Made by a program: the position numbers and the translations under genes. Positions 1-5,301 of a DNA stretch of 10,153 nt are shown here, piece after piece (within the stretch, counting starts at the first letter, position 1; each line of letters starts with the position of its first letter). Location: NCBI GenBank assembly GCA_021107835.1, contig JAIOSD010000034.1, positions 1 through 10,153 on the forward strand. Direction: 5' to 3'. The notes beneath the pieces are model-generated. The model saw nothing but the letters and a program-made list of their open reading frames with translations. It did no database searches and was not told the origin of the DNA. This stretch comes from an archaeon (GTDB taxonomy: Archaea; Nanobdellota; Nanobdellia; SCGC-AAA011-G17; PNOQ01).

Positions 1-300
1 GATGTTGCTGCACAGATTAAGGAAGAATTTCCTAATGAAAAATTAGTTGTTTTTGATAAAACAATAGATGAATTAAATAAAATTAATAATCCGAATTCAA
101 AAGCTGCAATTATGTTGATAGAGGTAAAAAAGTTTAAAGTTTTTAAAACTAAAAAAGACAAAATAGTTGATGAGCTGATTCTAGATAAAGTAAAGAAAAA
201 GGATATGGTTGCTACCCAAGATAAGGAATTGAAGCGCAGATTAAAGGAAAAAAGTATTAAGGTTCTTACTATAAGGCAAAAGAGGTATGTTAAGTTTTAA
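1..300 (+). CDS. Fcf1-like PIN-domain protein, 3' part (5' end outside window)
   Basis: The reading frame is open from base 1 to the TAA at 298-300, so the gene begins before the window; the visible 99 residues are the C-terminal two thirds of a small PIN protein. The tail carries the hallmarks of the archaeal Fcf1-like family (COG1412): a conserved acidic stretch VDELILD, then VATQDKELKRRLKEK with the last metal-binding Asp, and the ending IRQKRYVKF. In eukaryotes Fcf1/Utp24 is a nuclease of 18S rRNA processing; the archaeal relatives are usually assumed to act on rRNA, which remains inference here. In many archaea this gene lies between the aIF2-gamma gene and rpo7, and here too rpo7 follows, though only after an extra 1.8 kb. 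The first catalytic Asp of the PIN fold would be upstream of the window, so completeness cannot be judged. Confidence 0.85.
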   Translation, partial: DVAAQIKEEFPNEKLVVFDKTIDELNKINNPNSKAAIMLIEVKKFKVFKTKKDKIVDELILDKVKKKDMVATQDKELKRRLKEKSIKVLTIRQKRYVKF

Positions 301-301
301 T

Positions 302-757
302 ATGGGTAAATATATTTACCAAGGAGAAAGGATTTTACTTTCTGGATGTTTTGTATTGAACGATAAAAGAGAGATTTTATTGTTATATCGGAAAAAACAT
401 GGGCACTATGAAACTCCTGGAGGAAAAGTTCATTTAGAAGAGTGTTCTAATCCAGATAACCTAACTATAGAAGATTTAGCTAAAACTGCAGAAAGAGAAA
501 CATATGAAGAGCTTGGAGATAAATTAAAAATTGGTGAATTAACTTATTTTGGAAAGGCAGAATTTAAAATCCCCGATGGAAGGTTGGCAATTGCGCATAA
601 GTTTGTTACTAGCATTATTCGTGGTTCTCCGAAATTAACAGAGCCTGAATTATTTTCTAGGATGGATTGGTTGCCAATAGATAGATTAGGGGACTATGCT
701 ATTTCTCCTGATTTGAAATTGCTTTTACCAGAGATAAAGAGAAAGTTAATTTTATAA
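302..757 (+). CDS. Nudix hydrolase with extended Nudix box
   Basis: This 151-residue protein has the Nudix fold signature. A beta-strand region (ILLSGCFVLNDKREILLLYR) is followed by TPGGKVHLEE at residues 38-47 and RETYEELGD at 65-73, which are the two halves of the box G-x5-E-x7-REUxEExGU. Between the conserved Glu47 and Arg65 there are 17 residues instead of 7, an insertion of about ten. All metal-binding Glu residues (E66, E69, E70) are present, so a hydrolase of nucleoside diphosphate-linked compounds is likely; the substrate cannot be read from sequence. The ATG at 302 is chosen, one base after the stop of the upstream PIN gene; a longer frame starting at 287 would overlap that gene and adds only five residues. 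No promoter or ribosome binding site is seen, so it is probably co-transcribed with the PIN gene. Confidence 0.85.
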   Translation: MGKYIYQGERILLSGCFVLNDKREILLLYRKKHGHYETPGGKVHLEECSNPDNLTIEDLAKTAERETYEELGDKLKIGELTYFGKAEFKIPDGRLAIAHKFVTSIIRGSPKLTEPELFSRMDWLPIDRLGDYAISPDLKLLLPEIKRKLIL

Positions 758-785
758 ATAGTTGTTATTTCTTAATTGTAGTAAA

Positions 786-1427
786 ATGGCTAGCTTAAGA
801 GATATTGTTGAGGAAAATGATTTTGTTTTGTTAGATACATGTGCACTTTGCGCGCATGTTGATAATAGGGAAAGTGTTTCTACTCAAATAAGGGATTGTC
901 AAAAAACAATTGATCTCTTTACTGAAGCAGCTAGGCTAATTGAGTTAAATTCTCCTTTATTTATTAGTGATGGTGTTGAAAGAGAAATTAGGAATTATTA
1001 TGTTGTGAATGGACCTGGCAATCTTACTTATAATATATCTTCCCAAAAAACAAGAGATAAATTAAATATGCTTAGAAAGTATGGTGTTGCTTTAAAAAAA
1101 CTATCACTAAAATTTAAAGATACTAATAGAATCATTTCGTTAAGTGGGGAGGATATAGTGAGCACTCCAGAATTGGGCTACGCCATATCTTATCGTTGTA
1201 GAGATATAGGGGAAACAGATTCAAAACTGTTGTATATTGCTGCATTAAAAGCATTAAAAGGAAATTCTGTTGCATTGTTAACTAGAGATTCTGGAATACA
1301 ATCTGCTTGGAGAGGTTTATTATATGATTCCCAACTTGTTACAGATCGAGATTTAAAATTTTATTGGGCCAAATCCCCAAGATCCTTTGTGAGAAAACGG
1401 CATGAAAGGTTTAGTGAACATATTTGA
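786..1427 (+). CDS. PIN-domain-like ribonuclease, divergent
   Basis: A 213-residue protein with the ordered acidic residues of a PIN nuclease: VLLDTCAL with Asp17, VEREI with Glu67 (or Glu65), GETDSKLLYIAA with Asp145 and VALLTRDSGI with Asp168. PIN domains bind Mg/Mn through such residues and cut RNA; rRNA processing enzymes, tRNA-cleaving toxins and quality-control nucleases share the fold. It is longer than a VapC toxin (about 130 residues) and no antitoxin-like partner is next to it, so a toxin role is not supported. The basic C-terminus (RSFVRKRHERF) may contact RNA. The ATG at 786 is preferred to a TTG at 762, because the PIN core begins right after it. It starts 28 bases after the Nudix gene and is likely in the same transcript. 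Its stop codon lies inside the 25-bp direct repeat that recurs at the rpo7 promoter. Confidence 0.7.
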   Translation: MASLRDIVEENDFVLLDTCALCAHVDNRESVSTQIRDCQKTIDLFTEAARLIELNSPLFISDGVEREIRNYYVVNGPGNLTYNISSQKTRDKLNMLRKYGVALKKLSLKFKDTNRIISLSGEDIVSTPELGYAISYRCRDIGETDSKLLYIAALKALKGNSVALLTRDSGIQSAWRGLLYDSQLVTDRDLKFYWAKSPRSFVRKRHERFSEHI

Positions 1428-1444
1428 TAAAAGAAAGCTTTAAA
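1420..1444 (+). repeat. Direct repeat, copy 1 (duplicate of rpo7 promoter)
   Basis: These 25 bases match 2043-2067 at 24 positions (A at 1431 against G at 2054). A further seven matching bases (GAAATTC, 1445-1451 and 2075-2081) follow after a 7-nt gap in the alignment. The copy contains the same BRE-TATA-like core AGAAAGCTTTAAA as the rpo7 promoter and overlaps the stop codon of the PIN-like gene. Pointing rightwards it has no sense gene after it and would drive a transcript antisense to the gene at 1451-1846; whether it is active is unknown. Confidence 0.8.
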
Positions 1445-1450
1445 GAAATT

Positions 1451-1846
1451 CTAGAACACAAGTCCTCCACCCCCTAGACCACCATATCTGGCTTCTCTAT
1501 AACTTATTATTTGCCATATCATTCCATTTGATCCTTCTATTAATTTTCCGTCCTTGTAATTTTTTTTAATGCGATCTGTTATTCCTAAACGTTTATTTGA
1601 ATCATATGTTCCTTCTGCGATATCTCCCACATCATAAGGATCTATTCCCTCCTCTAGTGGGAGTCCTATTAATACAATAGAAGCTTCTTCTATAACTTCA
1701 TATACTCGGGAATTATCCGATATGAATTTTCGGGTTACAGTCCCATTAAAGTCTCTATAAGCGGGGCTCATGTTTCCAACTAAAGCCACTACTCCCGTGG
1801 CAACTGTAGCAATTCCTAACCCTATCAACTTTTCTGTTATACCCAT
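1451..1846 (-). CDS. Hypothetical one-TM protein with Gly-rich C-terminus
   Basis: I do not recognise this 131-residue protein. The N-terminus (residues 1-28, GLGIATVATGVVALVG) is one hydrophobic segment that could be a membrane anchor. The rest is soluble and mixed in charge and ends in an aromatic/glycine stretch, YGGLGGGGLVF. It is the only minus-strand gene among the plus-strand genes of the left half, converges on the PIN-like gene with 23 bases between the stops, and lies between the two copies of a 25-bp direct repeat. It has its own promoter (1873-1888). This setting suggests a gene added to the locus later. The reading frame is intact and its codon usage looks like that of its neighbours, so it is probably a real gene, but no function can be given. 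Confidence 0.6.
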   Translation of the reverse strand: MGITEKLIGLGIATVATGVVALVGNMSPAYRDFNGTVTRKFISDNSRVYEVIEEASIVLIGLPLEEGIDPYDVGDIAEGTYDSNKRLGITDRIKKNYKDGKLIEGSNGMIWQIISYREARYGGLGGGGLVF

Positions 1847-1872
1847 TTGTCTTGTAAAATATATTTAAAGTC

Positions 1873-1888
1873 TATTTAAAAAGATTTC
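1873..1888 (-). promoter_or_regulatory. BRE/TATA promoter of the 1451-1846 gene
   Basis: Read on the minus strand, GAAAT followed by CTTTTTAAATA forms a BRE-like purine stretch and TATA box centred about 32 nt before the ATG at 1846, leaving a leader of only a few bases. The geometry is the same as for rpo7. Confidence 0.5.
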
Positions 1889-1967
1889 TATTATTTTTTG
1901 ATAGTGTTTAGTCCTGTTATTAGTTTACGTTTTGAAAAAGTTATGGGGTATACTAAATCTTGATTTG

Positions 1968-1975
1968 TTTATATA
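1968..1975 (+). promoter_or_regulatory. TATA-like box in the 1847-2096 intergenic region
   Basis: TTTATATA lies 129 bases before rpo7. A transcript from it would begin near 1995 and run into rpo7, either as a second, longer leader or as a small RNA. The 100 bases after it contain two direct copies of GACTATA (2003-2009, 2032-2038) but no convincing hairpin or ORF. The upstream BRE is weak, so this is a tentative site. Confidence 0.3.
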
Positions 1976-2042
1976 GAATGACTAAAAATATCTGTACTCA
2001 AGACTATAGTTCAATGTAAACCTATTTCGGGACTATACAAAA

Positions 2043-2067
2043 ATATTTGATAAGAGAAAGCTTTAAA
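2043..2067 (+). repeat. Direct repeat, copy 2, containing the rpo7 promoter
   Basis: The second copy of the 25-bp repeat (see 1420-1444). Here the core has an evident job: GAGAAAG (BRE, 2054-2060) followed by CTTTAAAAA (TATA, 2061-2069) is centred 32 nt before the rpo7 ATG at 2097, predicting a transcript with a leader of about five bases and thus no Shine-Dalgarno site. Confidence 0.75.
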
Positions 2068-2096
2068 AAGTGTTGAAATTCACAAAAACTAATAAA

Positions 2097-2660
2097 ATGT
2101 TCTATGAATTAACAATTAAAGATCATGTAAGAGTATCCCCTAGTAAGTTTGATACAGATGTGAGAGAATCTGTTATTAAAAGTCTGAATGATGCATATGA
2201 AGGTTATGTATCTGAAGACGTGGGATTTGTTATCGGAGTATCAGAAGTAGAAAATGTTGGTGAGGGGGTTATAGTTCCAGGAGATGGTGCTGCTTTTTAT
2301 GAAACTACTTTCAAATTGTTTGTATTTAGACCAGAAATTCAAGAGGTTGTTCTTGGAAGGGTATCTGAAATAACTGATTTTGGTGCTTTTTTAGAAATTG
2401 GACCAATTGATGGGATGGTTCATGTTTCACAAGCAATGGATGATTATGTTTCATTTAGTAAAGAAGGTGTTTTAACAGGTAAAGAAAGTAAAAGAGTTTT
2501 AAAAATTAATGATTTATGCAGAGGAAGAATAATTGCGGCAAGTTATAAAGATGCTGCAAATCCAAAAATTGGGGTTACTATGCGACAACACCGTATGGGT
2601 CCACTTAAATATATTGAAGAAGATATTAAAAAAGAAACAGATAAAAAGAAAAATGGCTAA
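2097..2660 (+). CDS. rpo7: DNA-directed RNA polymerase subunit Rpo7 (RpoE')
   Basis: This 187-residue protein is the archaeal counterpart of eukaryotic Rpb7. It forms the polymerase stalk with Rpo4, helps open-complex formation and binds the emerging RNA. Residues 1-80 are the RNP-like tip domain (opening MFYELTIKDHVRVSP, usual for the family; a GEGVIVPGDGAAFY segment near residue 60). Residues 82 to about 165 are an S1 RNA-binding domain with VLGRVSEITDFGAFLEIGP and DGMVHVSQ. The Lys-rich tail follows. The ATG at 2097 is chosen over a GTG at 2070: it gives the normal family start and length, and the GTG would lie upstream of the predicted transcription start. The last 8 bases overlap spt4, indicating translational coupling. 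It is the first gene of the rpo7-spt4-rps24e-rps27ae operon. Confidence 0.95.
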   Translation: MFYELTIKDHVRVSPSKFDTDVRESVIKSLNDAYEGYVSEDVGFVIGVSEVENVGEGVIVPGDGAAFYETTFKLFVFRPEIQEVVLGRVSEITDFGAFLEIGPIDGMVHVSQAMDDYVSFSKEGVLTGKESKRVLKINDLCRGRIIAASYKDAANPKIGVTMRQHRMGPLKYIEEDIKKETDKKKNG

Positions 2661-2835
2661 AAAAGCATGTAAAAAATGTAAACTATTAGTAGAGGGAAAT
2701 GTTTGCCCTATTTGTAAAGGGAATAAATTTTCTGATAGTTGGAAAGGGAGATTATTTATTATGGATCCTGAAAAATCAGAAATTGCAAAAAGAGTTGGTT
2801 TGAAAGTGAAAGGAGAATATGTAATTAAAATCTAA
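2653..2835 (+). CDS. spt4: Transcription elongation factor Spt4 (RpoE'')
   Basis: A 60-residue zinc-binding protein with CKKC (residues 5-8) and CPIC (18-21) as metal ligands, then GNKFSDSWKGRLFIMDPEKS, the conserved core that pairs with the NGN domain of Spt5. The Spt4/5 complex clamps over the polymerase cleft and promotes processivity. The start is the ATG at 2653, which overlaps the rpo7 stop by eight bases and gives the usual length; a longer open frame from 2533 is inside rpo7. The order rpo7-spt4 is standard in archaea. Confidence 0.95.
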   Translation: MAKKACKKCKLLVEGNVCPICKGNKFSDSWKGRLFIMDPEKSEIAKRVGLKVKGEYVIKI

Positions 2836-2837
2836 AA

Positions 2838-3248
2838 ATGAAAATTATTTCTAAAGAAAAATCAAAATTATTGCCGCGTATTGATGTTGTTGCAATGGTT
2901 ACTCATTTTGATAAGAGAACTCCAAGTGGTTTAGAAGTTAAAGAGGAGTTGGTTAAGGATTTGAAAGTTGATAAAGAATTAATATTAGTTAAACATATTT
3001 ATTCTGATTTTGGGACTGGAAGGTCTAAAATCATTGCTCATGTTTATAACAATAAAGAAGATATGGAAAGAATAATCAAAAAAGGTAAAAAGCAAAAAGA
3101 AGCTGAAACTAAGGCTGCTGAAGAGGCTAAGAAAAAATCTGAAGAGAAAGTGGCAGCAACTAAAGAAGAACCTGCAAAGGTTGAAGATGTTCCTAAAGAA
3201 AAGGTAGAAAATGGCGAAGAAAAAAAAGAAGAACAAACTAACAAGTAA
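2838..3248 (+). CDS. rps24e: Small ribosomal subunit protein eS24 with Lys/Glu-rich tail
   Basis: Residues 1-90 are the eS24 core: strands with ISKEKSKLLPRIDVVAMV, HFDKRTPSGLEVKEELVKD, then LVKHIYSDFGTGRSKIIAHV, in which FGTGRS is the family signature. The remaining 45 or so residues are a charged tail of Lys, Glu and Ala that is longer than in most archaeal homologues and probably disordered or helical. The gene starts two bases after the spt4 stop without a Shine-Dalgarno sequence. Its final 38 bases overlap the start of rps27ae in another frame; the purine-rich sequence there encodes the acidic tail in one frame and the Lys-rich start of S27ae in the other. Confidence 0.93.
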   Translation: MKIISKEKSKLLPRIDVVAMVTHFDKRTPSGLEVKEELVKDLKVDKELILVKHIYSDFGTGRSKIIAHVYNNKEDMERIIKKGKKQKEAETKAAEEAKKKSEEKVAATKEEPAKVEDVPKEKVENGEEKKEEQTNK

Positions 3249-3399
3249 GAAGTATGAAAAATACACTATAGAAGGAGATAAAGTTAGTCGTAAACTTAGT
3301 TGCCCAAAATGCGGTCCAGGCGTTTTTTTAGGAGAACATAAAGATAGGTTATATTGTGGAAAGTGCCATTATGTAGAAATTAAATCTAAGAAAGAATGA
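3211..3399 (+). CDS. rps27ae: Small ribosomal subunit protein eS31/S27ae, zinc-binding
   Basis: This 62-residue ribosomal protein has a Lys-rich N-terminus, YTIEGDKVSRK, then a four-cysteine zinc site made of CPKCGPGVFLGEHKDRLYC and GKC, with the family motif GPGVFL-EHKDR intact. In eukaryotes it is fused to ubiquitin; archaea have the stand-alone form seen here. Its start overlaps rps24e by 38 bases and its TGA overlaps the ATG of the next gene (ATGA), so translation along the operon is likely coupled. Confidence 0.95.
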   Translation: MAKKKKKNKLTSKKYEKYTIEGDKVSRKLSCPKCGPGVFLGEHKDRLYCGKCHYVEIKSKKE

Positions 3400-3653
3400 G
3401 TTGGGCCATATCTTTGAGAACGTATCCTGTAATGTTTTTTATTATAGGGGCTATTCTTTGTTTTATTGGAATTTTGTTTATATTTAGAAATAAAATTATA
3501 GCTAAGGGCCATCAGAAAAGATTTGGTAGGATTGTCCCCCTTGGTTTTTTTAAATCAAAAGTTTTCAATAAATATGTTCGGGCGAGGTATTATATTGTTG
3601 GATTCATTTTGTTTTTTCTTGGTTTATTTTTTGTATATTTTAGTGTGATTTAA
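3396..3653 (+). CDS. Small two-TM membrane protein coupled to rps27ae
   Basis: I do not recognise this 85-residue protein. It has two hydrophobic segments, residues 10-29 (PVMFFIIGAILCFIGILFIF) and about 65-84, joined by a basic loop (KGHQKRFGRIVPLGFFKSK) that should face the cytoplasm, giving an N-out/C-out hairpin. The ATG overlaps the S27ae stop in an ATGA, the closest form of coupling, so it belongs to the operon even though such a gene is not a usual member. No catalytic motif is visible. The frame is long relative to chance for such a hydrophobic pattern. Confidence 0.65.
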   Translation: MSWAISLRTYPVMFFIIGAILCFIGILFIFRNKIIAKGHQKRFGRIVPLGFFKSKVFNKYVRARYYIVGFILFFLGLFFVYFSVI

Positions 3654-3654
3654 A

Positions 3655-3670
3655 TGGTAGGTTTTATAAA
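3655..3670 (+). promoter_or_regulatory. Promoter of the 3694 gene
   Basis: A TTTTATAAA box at 3662-3670 is preceded by purine-rich TGGTAG. Its centre is 28 nt before the ATG at 3694, the spacing expected of a leaderless archaeal mRNA. It marks the end of the rpo7-ribosomal operon. Confidence 0.6.
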
Positions 3671-3693
3671 GAAATCCAAACCCCTATTTTTCT

Positions 3694-4041
3694 ATGGCAG
3701 GTAAAAAAACATCTGGAAGTGTTGGACTTATTGCTGAAGTTGATTTAGCGATATCTAATTTAGAAAGGCCTCTTATTGGAGGAGAAAATCTCCCTTTAGA
3801 TGAAATAAATCATAATATGAATGTGCTTCATAATAGGATTAGTCAAATGTATCCTGCCCAATTAGTATATTTTTCTGATAGACTTTCTAGAATGCCTTGT
3901 GTTCAATGTGGTGTTGCTACAGCTTCTTCAAATCCAAGAGCTCATGCTTCTGCATTAGTTGAAAATATGCGAGCCCATGTAGTTGAATATCAAAAGTACA
4001 TGAATCTTGGTAGTTTCCCTGAAGAAGAGTATGATCAATAA
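3694..4041 (+). CDS. Hypothetical soluble protein with a CxxC motif
   Basis: This 115-residue protein is not recognised. It looks mostly alpha-helical (EVDLAISNLERPL, LDEINHNMNVLHNRISQMYPAQ, ASALVENMRAHVVEYQKYM) with a central PCVQCGVATASSNPR segment whose two cysteines could be half of a metal site in a dimer or a redox pair. It has no signal peptide or membrane segment. It is transcribed on its own from a leaderless-type promoter. The coding potential is well supported by length and by the promoter position. Confidence 0.6.
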   Translation: MAGKKTSGSVGLIAEVDLAISNLERPLIGGENLPLDEINHNMNVLHNRISQMYPAQLVYFSDRLSRMPCVQCGVATASSNPRAHASALVENMRAHVVEYQKYMNLGSFPEEEYDQ

Positions 4042-4073
4042 ATATTCTGTAACCATTCTTAAGTAGCACTAAC

Positions 4074-4088
4074 CGAAAGGTTTATAAA
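4074..4088 (+). promoter_or_regulatory. Near-consensus BRE/TATA promoter before a non-coding segment
   Basis: CGAAAGG (BRE, 4074-4080) joined to TTTATAAA (4081-4088) closely matches the archaeal consensus promoter. No ORF begins about 25 nt downstream; instead there is a GC-rich foldable stretch. The 13 bases CGAAAGGTTTATA occur again, identically, at 9974-9986. Confidence 0.75.
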
Positions 4089-4107
4089 GGATTGGAGGAC
4101 TACTATT

Positions 4108-4190
4108 AGATATCACCTCTTTTTCCCCAGGCGGGTTTTAAACAACGCTTTTGCGTGCCTTTTCGGAGGGACTTGCCTAGGGTTTATAAT
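4108..4190 (+). ncRNA. Candidate structured non-coding RNA
   Basis: A consensus promoter predicts transcription from about 4108-4112, and no ORF occupies the 186-base gap 4042-4227. Within it, 4125-4137 pairs with 4170-4182 in a 13-bp helix with one C-A mismatch (4128/4179) and a few G-U pairs. Inside is a small hairpin, ACGC-TTTT-GCGT (4145-4156). The segment 4125-4182 is 33 of 58 bases G or C, far above the surroundings, as is common for functional RNAs in AT-rich genomes. Box C/D motifs, a tRNA fold and SRP or RNase P signatures were looked for and not found. An ATA three bases after the helix (4186-4188) could be an ANA box of an H/ACA guide RNA, but no kink-turn is evident, so the class stays open. 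Ends are approximate. Confidence 0.55.
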
Positions 4191-4196
4191 CAAAAT

Positions 4197-4205
4197 ATAT
4201 ATAAA
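4197..4205 (+). promoter_or_regulatory. TATA box of the 4228 gene
   Basis: ATATATAAA is centred 27 nt before the ATG at 4228, so the message should be leaderless. It follows directly on the 3' end of the candidate RNA, giving little room for a terminator between the two units. Confidence 0.55.
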
Positions 4206-4227
4206 GTAAGGTTTCATTTGTTTTCTA

Positions 4228-4722
4228 ATGAAAAAATTGTTTTTATTTATTCCTGTATTTGTTGTTGTTTTAGCTGGAGTATTTTATTTAAATTATGATA
4301 AAGAGGAACTTGGAATTAGTGTTGGAGAAAAAATTACAGGGCAATATGCTACTTCAAATAGTGTTGATATAAATTATGATAATCTTGCAGAACATTTGTC
4401 TAAAAATTCTGTTGTTAGAGATCTCCCAGATAATACTAAAATTTTGTTAAGGTTTTATAATTTTGATTCGGGATCTAGAATTTTTGAGAAGAGTTTTGTT
4501 TTAACTAACTCAGGAGTTAGTGAAGATTATATTTCTGATGCAGATTTAGTTTTGATGATTCACTCTAAGTATTTGAATGAGTGGAACAGTAGGAATTTTT
4601 GTGGTGTAATGAGCAAAGCTAATAGAAATGGTGATTTAGGAATAGAAAGCTCTTTGTCTACTGTAAAATTATTGTGGAAGTTTAAAAGTATGAATAAACA
4701 CAAGTCTTGTTTTGATATGTAA
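4228..4722 (+). CDS. Exported or membrane-anchored protein, faint SCP2-like C-terminus
   Basis: A 164-residue protein. Residues 1-21 (KKLFLFIPVFVVVLAGVFYL) form a signal peptide or N-terminal anchor without a clear cleavage site or lipobox, placing the rest outside the cell. The C-terminal part reads SDADLVLMIHSKYLNEW, FCGVMSKANRNGDLGIESS and ends TVKLLWKFKSM. The order 'aDl.l....ky...' then 'nGDlgi....s..lLwkfkSM' recalls the end of SCP2-type lipid-binding domains, where an ADLTL strand precedes a GDL/GNM helix. That is an inference from pattern only. Two cysteines (C124, C161) could form a disulfide outside the cell. It is transcribed alone from its own TATA box. Confidence 0.6.
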   Translation: MKKLFLFIPVFVVVLAGVFYLNYDKEELGISVGEKITGQYATSNSVDINYDNLAEHLSKNSVVRDLPDNTKILLRFYNFDSGSRIFEKSFVLTNSGVSEDYISDADLVLMIHSKYLNEWNSRNFCGVMSKANRNGDLGIESSLSTVKLLWKFKSMNKHKSCFDM

Positions 4723-4783
4723 GATAATTGTCCAAATTACATTAGTTTGTTATACTGTTATTACTTATAAGTTGTTATAAATA

Positions 4784-4798
4784 GAAAGATTTATATAT
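4784..4798 (+). promoter_or_regulatory. Promoter of the 4828 gene
   Basis: AGAAAG followed by TTTATATAT (4790-4798) is a clear BRE/TATA, centred 34 nt before the ATG at 4828, which implies a leader of roughly eight bases. The rest of the 105-base gap after 4722 is AT-rich with no other signal seen. Confidence 0.65.
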
Positions 4799-4827
4799 GG
4801 GAAAATTTGGTATATAATTGATTAAAA

Positions 4828-5256
4828 ATGTTTGAGAAAAGTTCACACTACGATCAGAACCCATTAGAAAATAATAGAGTTATTGATCCGAAAATGGGGG
4901 CAATTGGCGCCGCAATTATGGGGGGAGTTGTTTATTACATAAATCATGATGCGGGTTTTGATGCCGCATCAGTTGCAACTTTAAAACAAGCAACATACAC
5001 TTTTTTTGCTGGTGGAATAACAACAAGATTTTGCGAAAATTTATCTATTTACTTTGAAAATAAAAAAGTAAGTAAAGTAATGTCTATTTTAGTGCCCTCC
5101 ACTATAGCTATTGGTTTAACTTATTTACTCCATAACCTAAAAGGAACTCCTGAACCAATGAATTCAACTATTCCCAGCATGGTTATAAGTCCACCAGGAT
5201 GTGCTTGGTGGGGGCACAGAAAAAGAAAGCAGTTAGAAAGAATAATGGCTGAGTAA
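4828..5256 (+). CDS. Conserved small membrane protein of unknown function
   Basis: A 142-residue protein with three or four hydrophobic segments: about residues 24-38 (GAIGAAIMGGVVYYI), 54-66 (QATYTFFAGGITT) and 86-102 (MSILVPSTIAIGLTYLL). Between and after these are sharply conserved-looking pieces: HDAGFDAASVATLKQ, TRFCENLSIYF, HNLKGTPEPMNSTIPSM and PPGCAWWGHRKRKQLE. Pieces such as KGTPEP-NSTIP and PP---WWG-RKR resemble a family of hypothetical membrane proteins I associate mainly with bacteria; this is recollection and would need a search. A short, polar N-terminus and a basic C-terminus suggest both ends may be cytoplasmic. No catalytic motif is recognised. It is monocistronic and converges with the permease gene. 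Confidence 0.65.
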   Translation: MFEKSSHYDQNPLENNRVIDPKMGAIGAAIMGGVVYYINHDAGFDAASVATLKQATYTFFAGGITTRFCENLSIYFENKKVSKVMSILVPSTIAIGLTYLLHNLKGTPEPMNSTIPSMVISPPGCAWWGHRKRKQLERIMAE

Positions 5257-5301
5257 AACCAATAATTCTCAAGTAGGGTATTTTATACAGAAAACTTAAC
5301 C

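Noticed and set aside
762..785. TTG start at 762 for the PIN-like protein
   Set aside because: An ATG at 786 fits the start of the PIN core, and the extra residues are not needed.
786..1846. Toxin-antitoxin pair
   Set aside because: The PIN-like protein is too long for VapC, and the neighbouring genes are a Nudix enzyme and a convergent membrane-anchored protein, neither resembling an antitoxin.
2014..2019. ATGTAA start-stop element
   Set aside because: A six-base match in AT-rich DNA is expected by chance and its position has no support from a promoter at the right spacing.
1976..2042. tRNA or box C/D RNA downstream of the TATA-like box at 1968
   Set aside because: There is no cloverleaf, no GTTCRA T-loop in the right setting and no C or D box pair; only short direct copies of GACTATA.
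2070..2096. GTG start at 2070 for Rpo7
   Set aside because: It lies directly against the TATA box, upstream of the predicted transcription start, and adds nine residues foreign to the family; the ATG at 2097 gives the normal start.
2533..2652. Longer Spt4 starting at 2533
   Set aside because: This stretch is within rpo7 in another frame and would add 40 residues before the zinc site; the ATG at 2653 gives standard Spt4.
2985..3266. Minus-strand Phe/Ser-rich frames opposite rps24e
   Set aside because: They are the complement of the Lys/Glu codons of the S24e tail.
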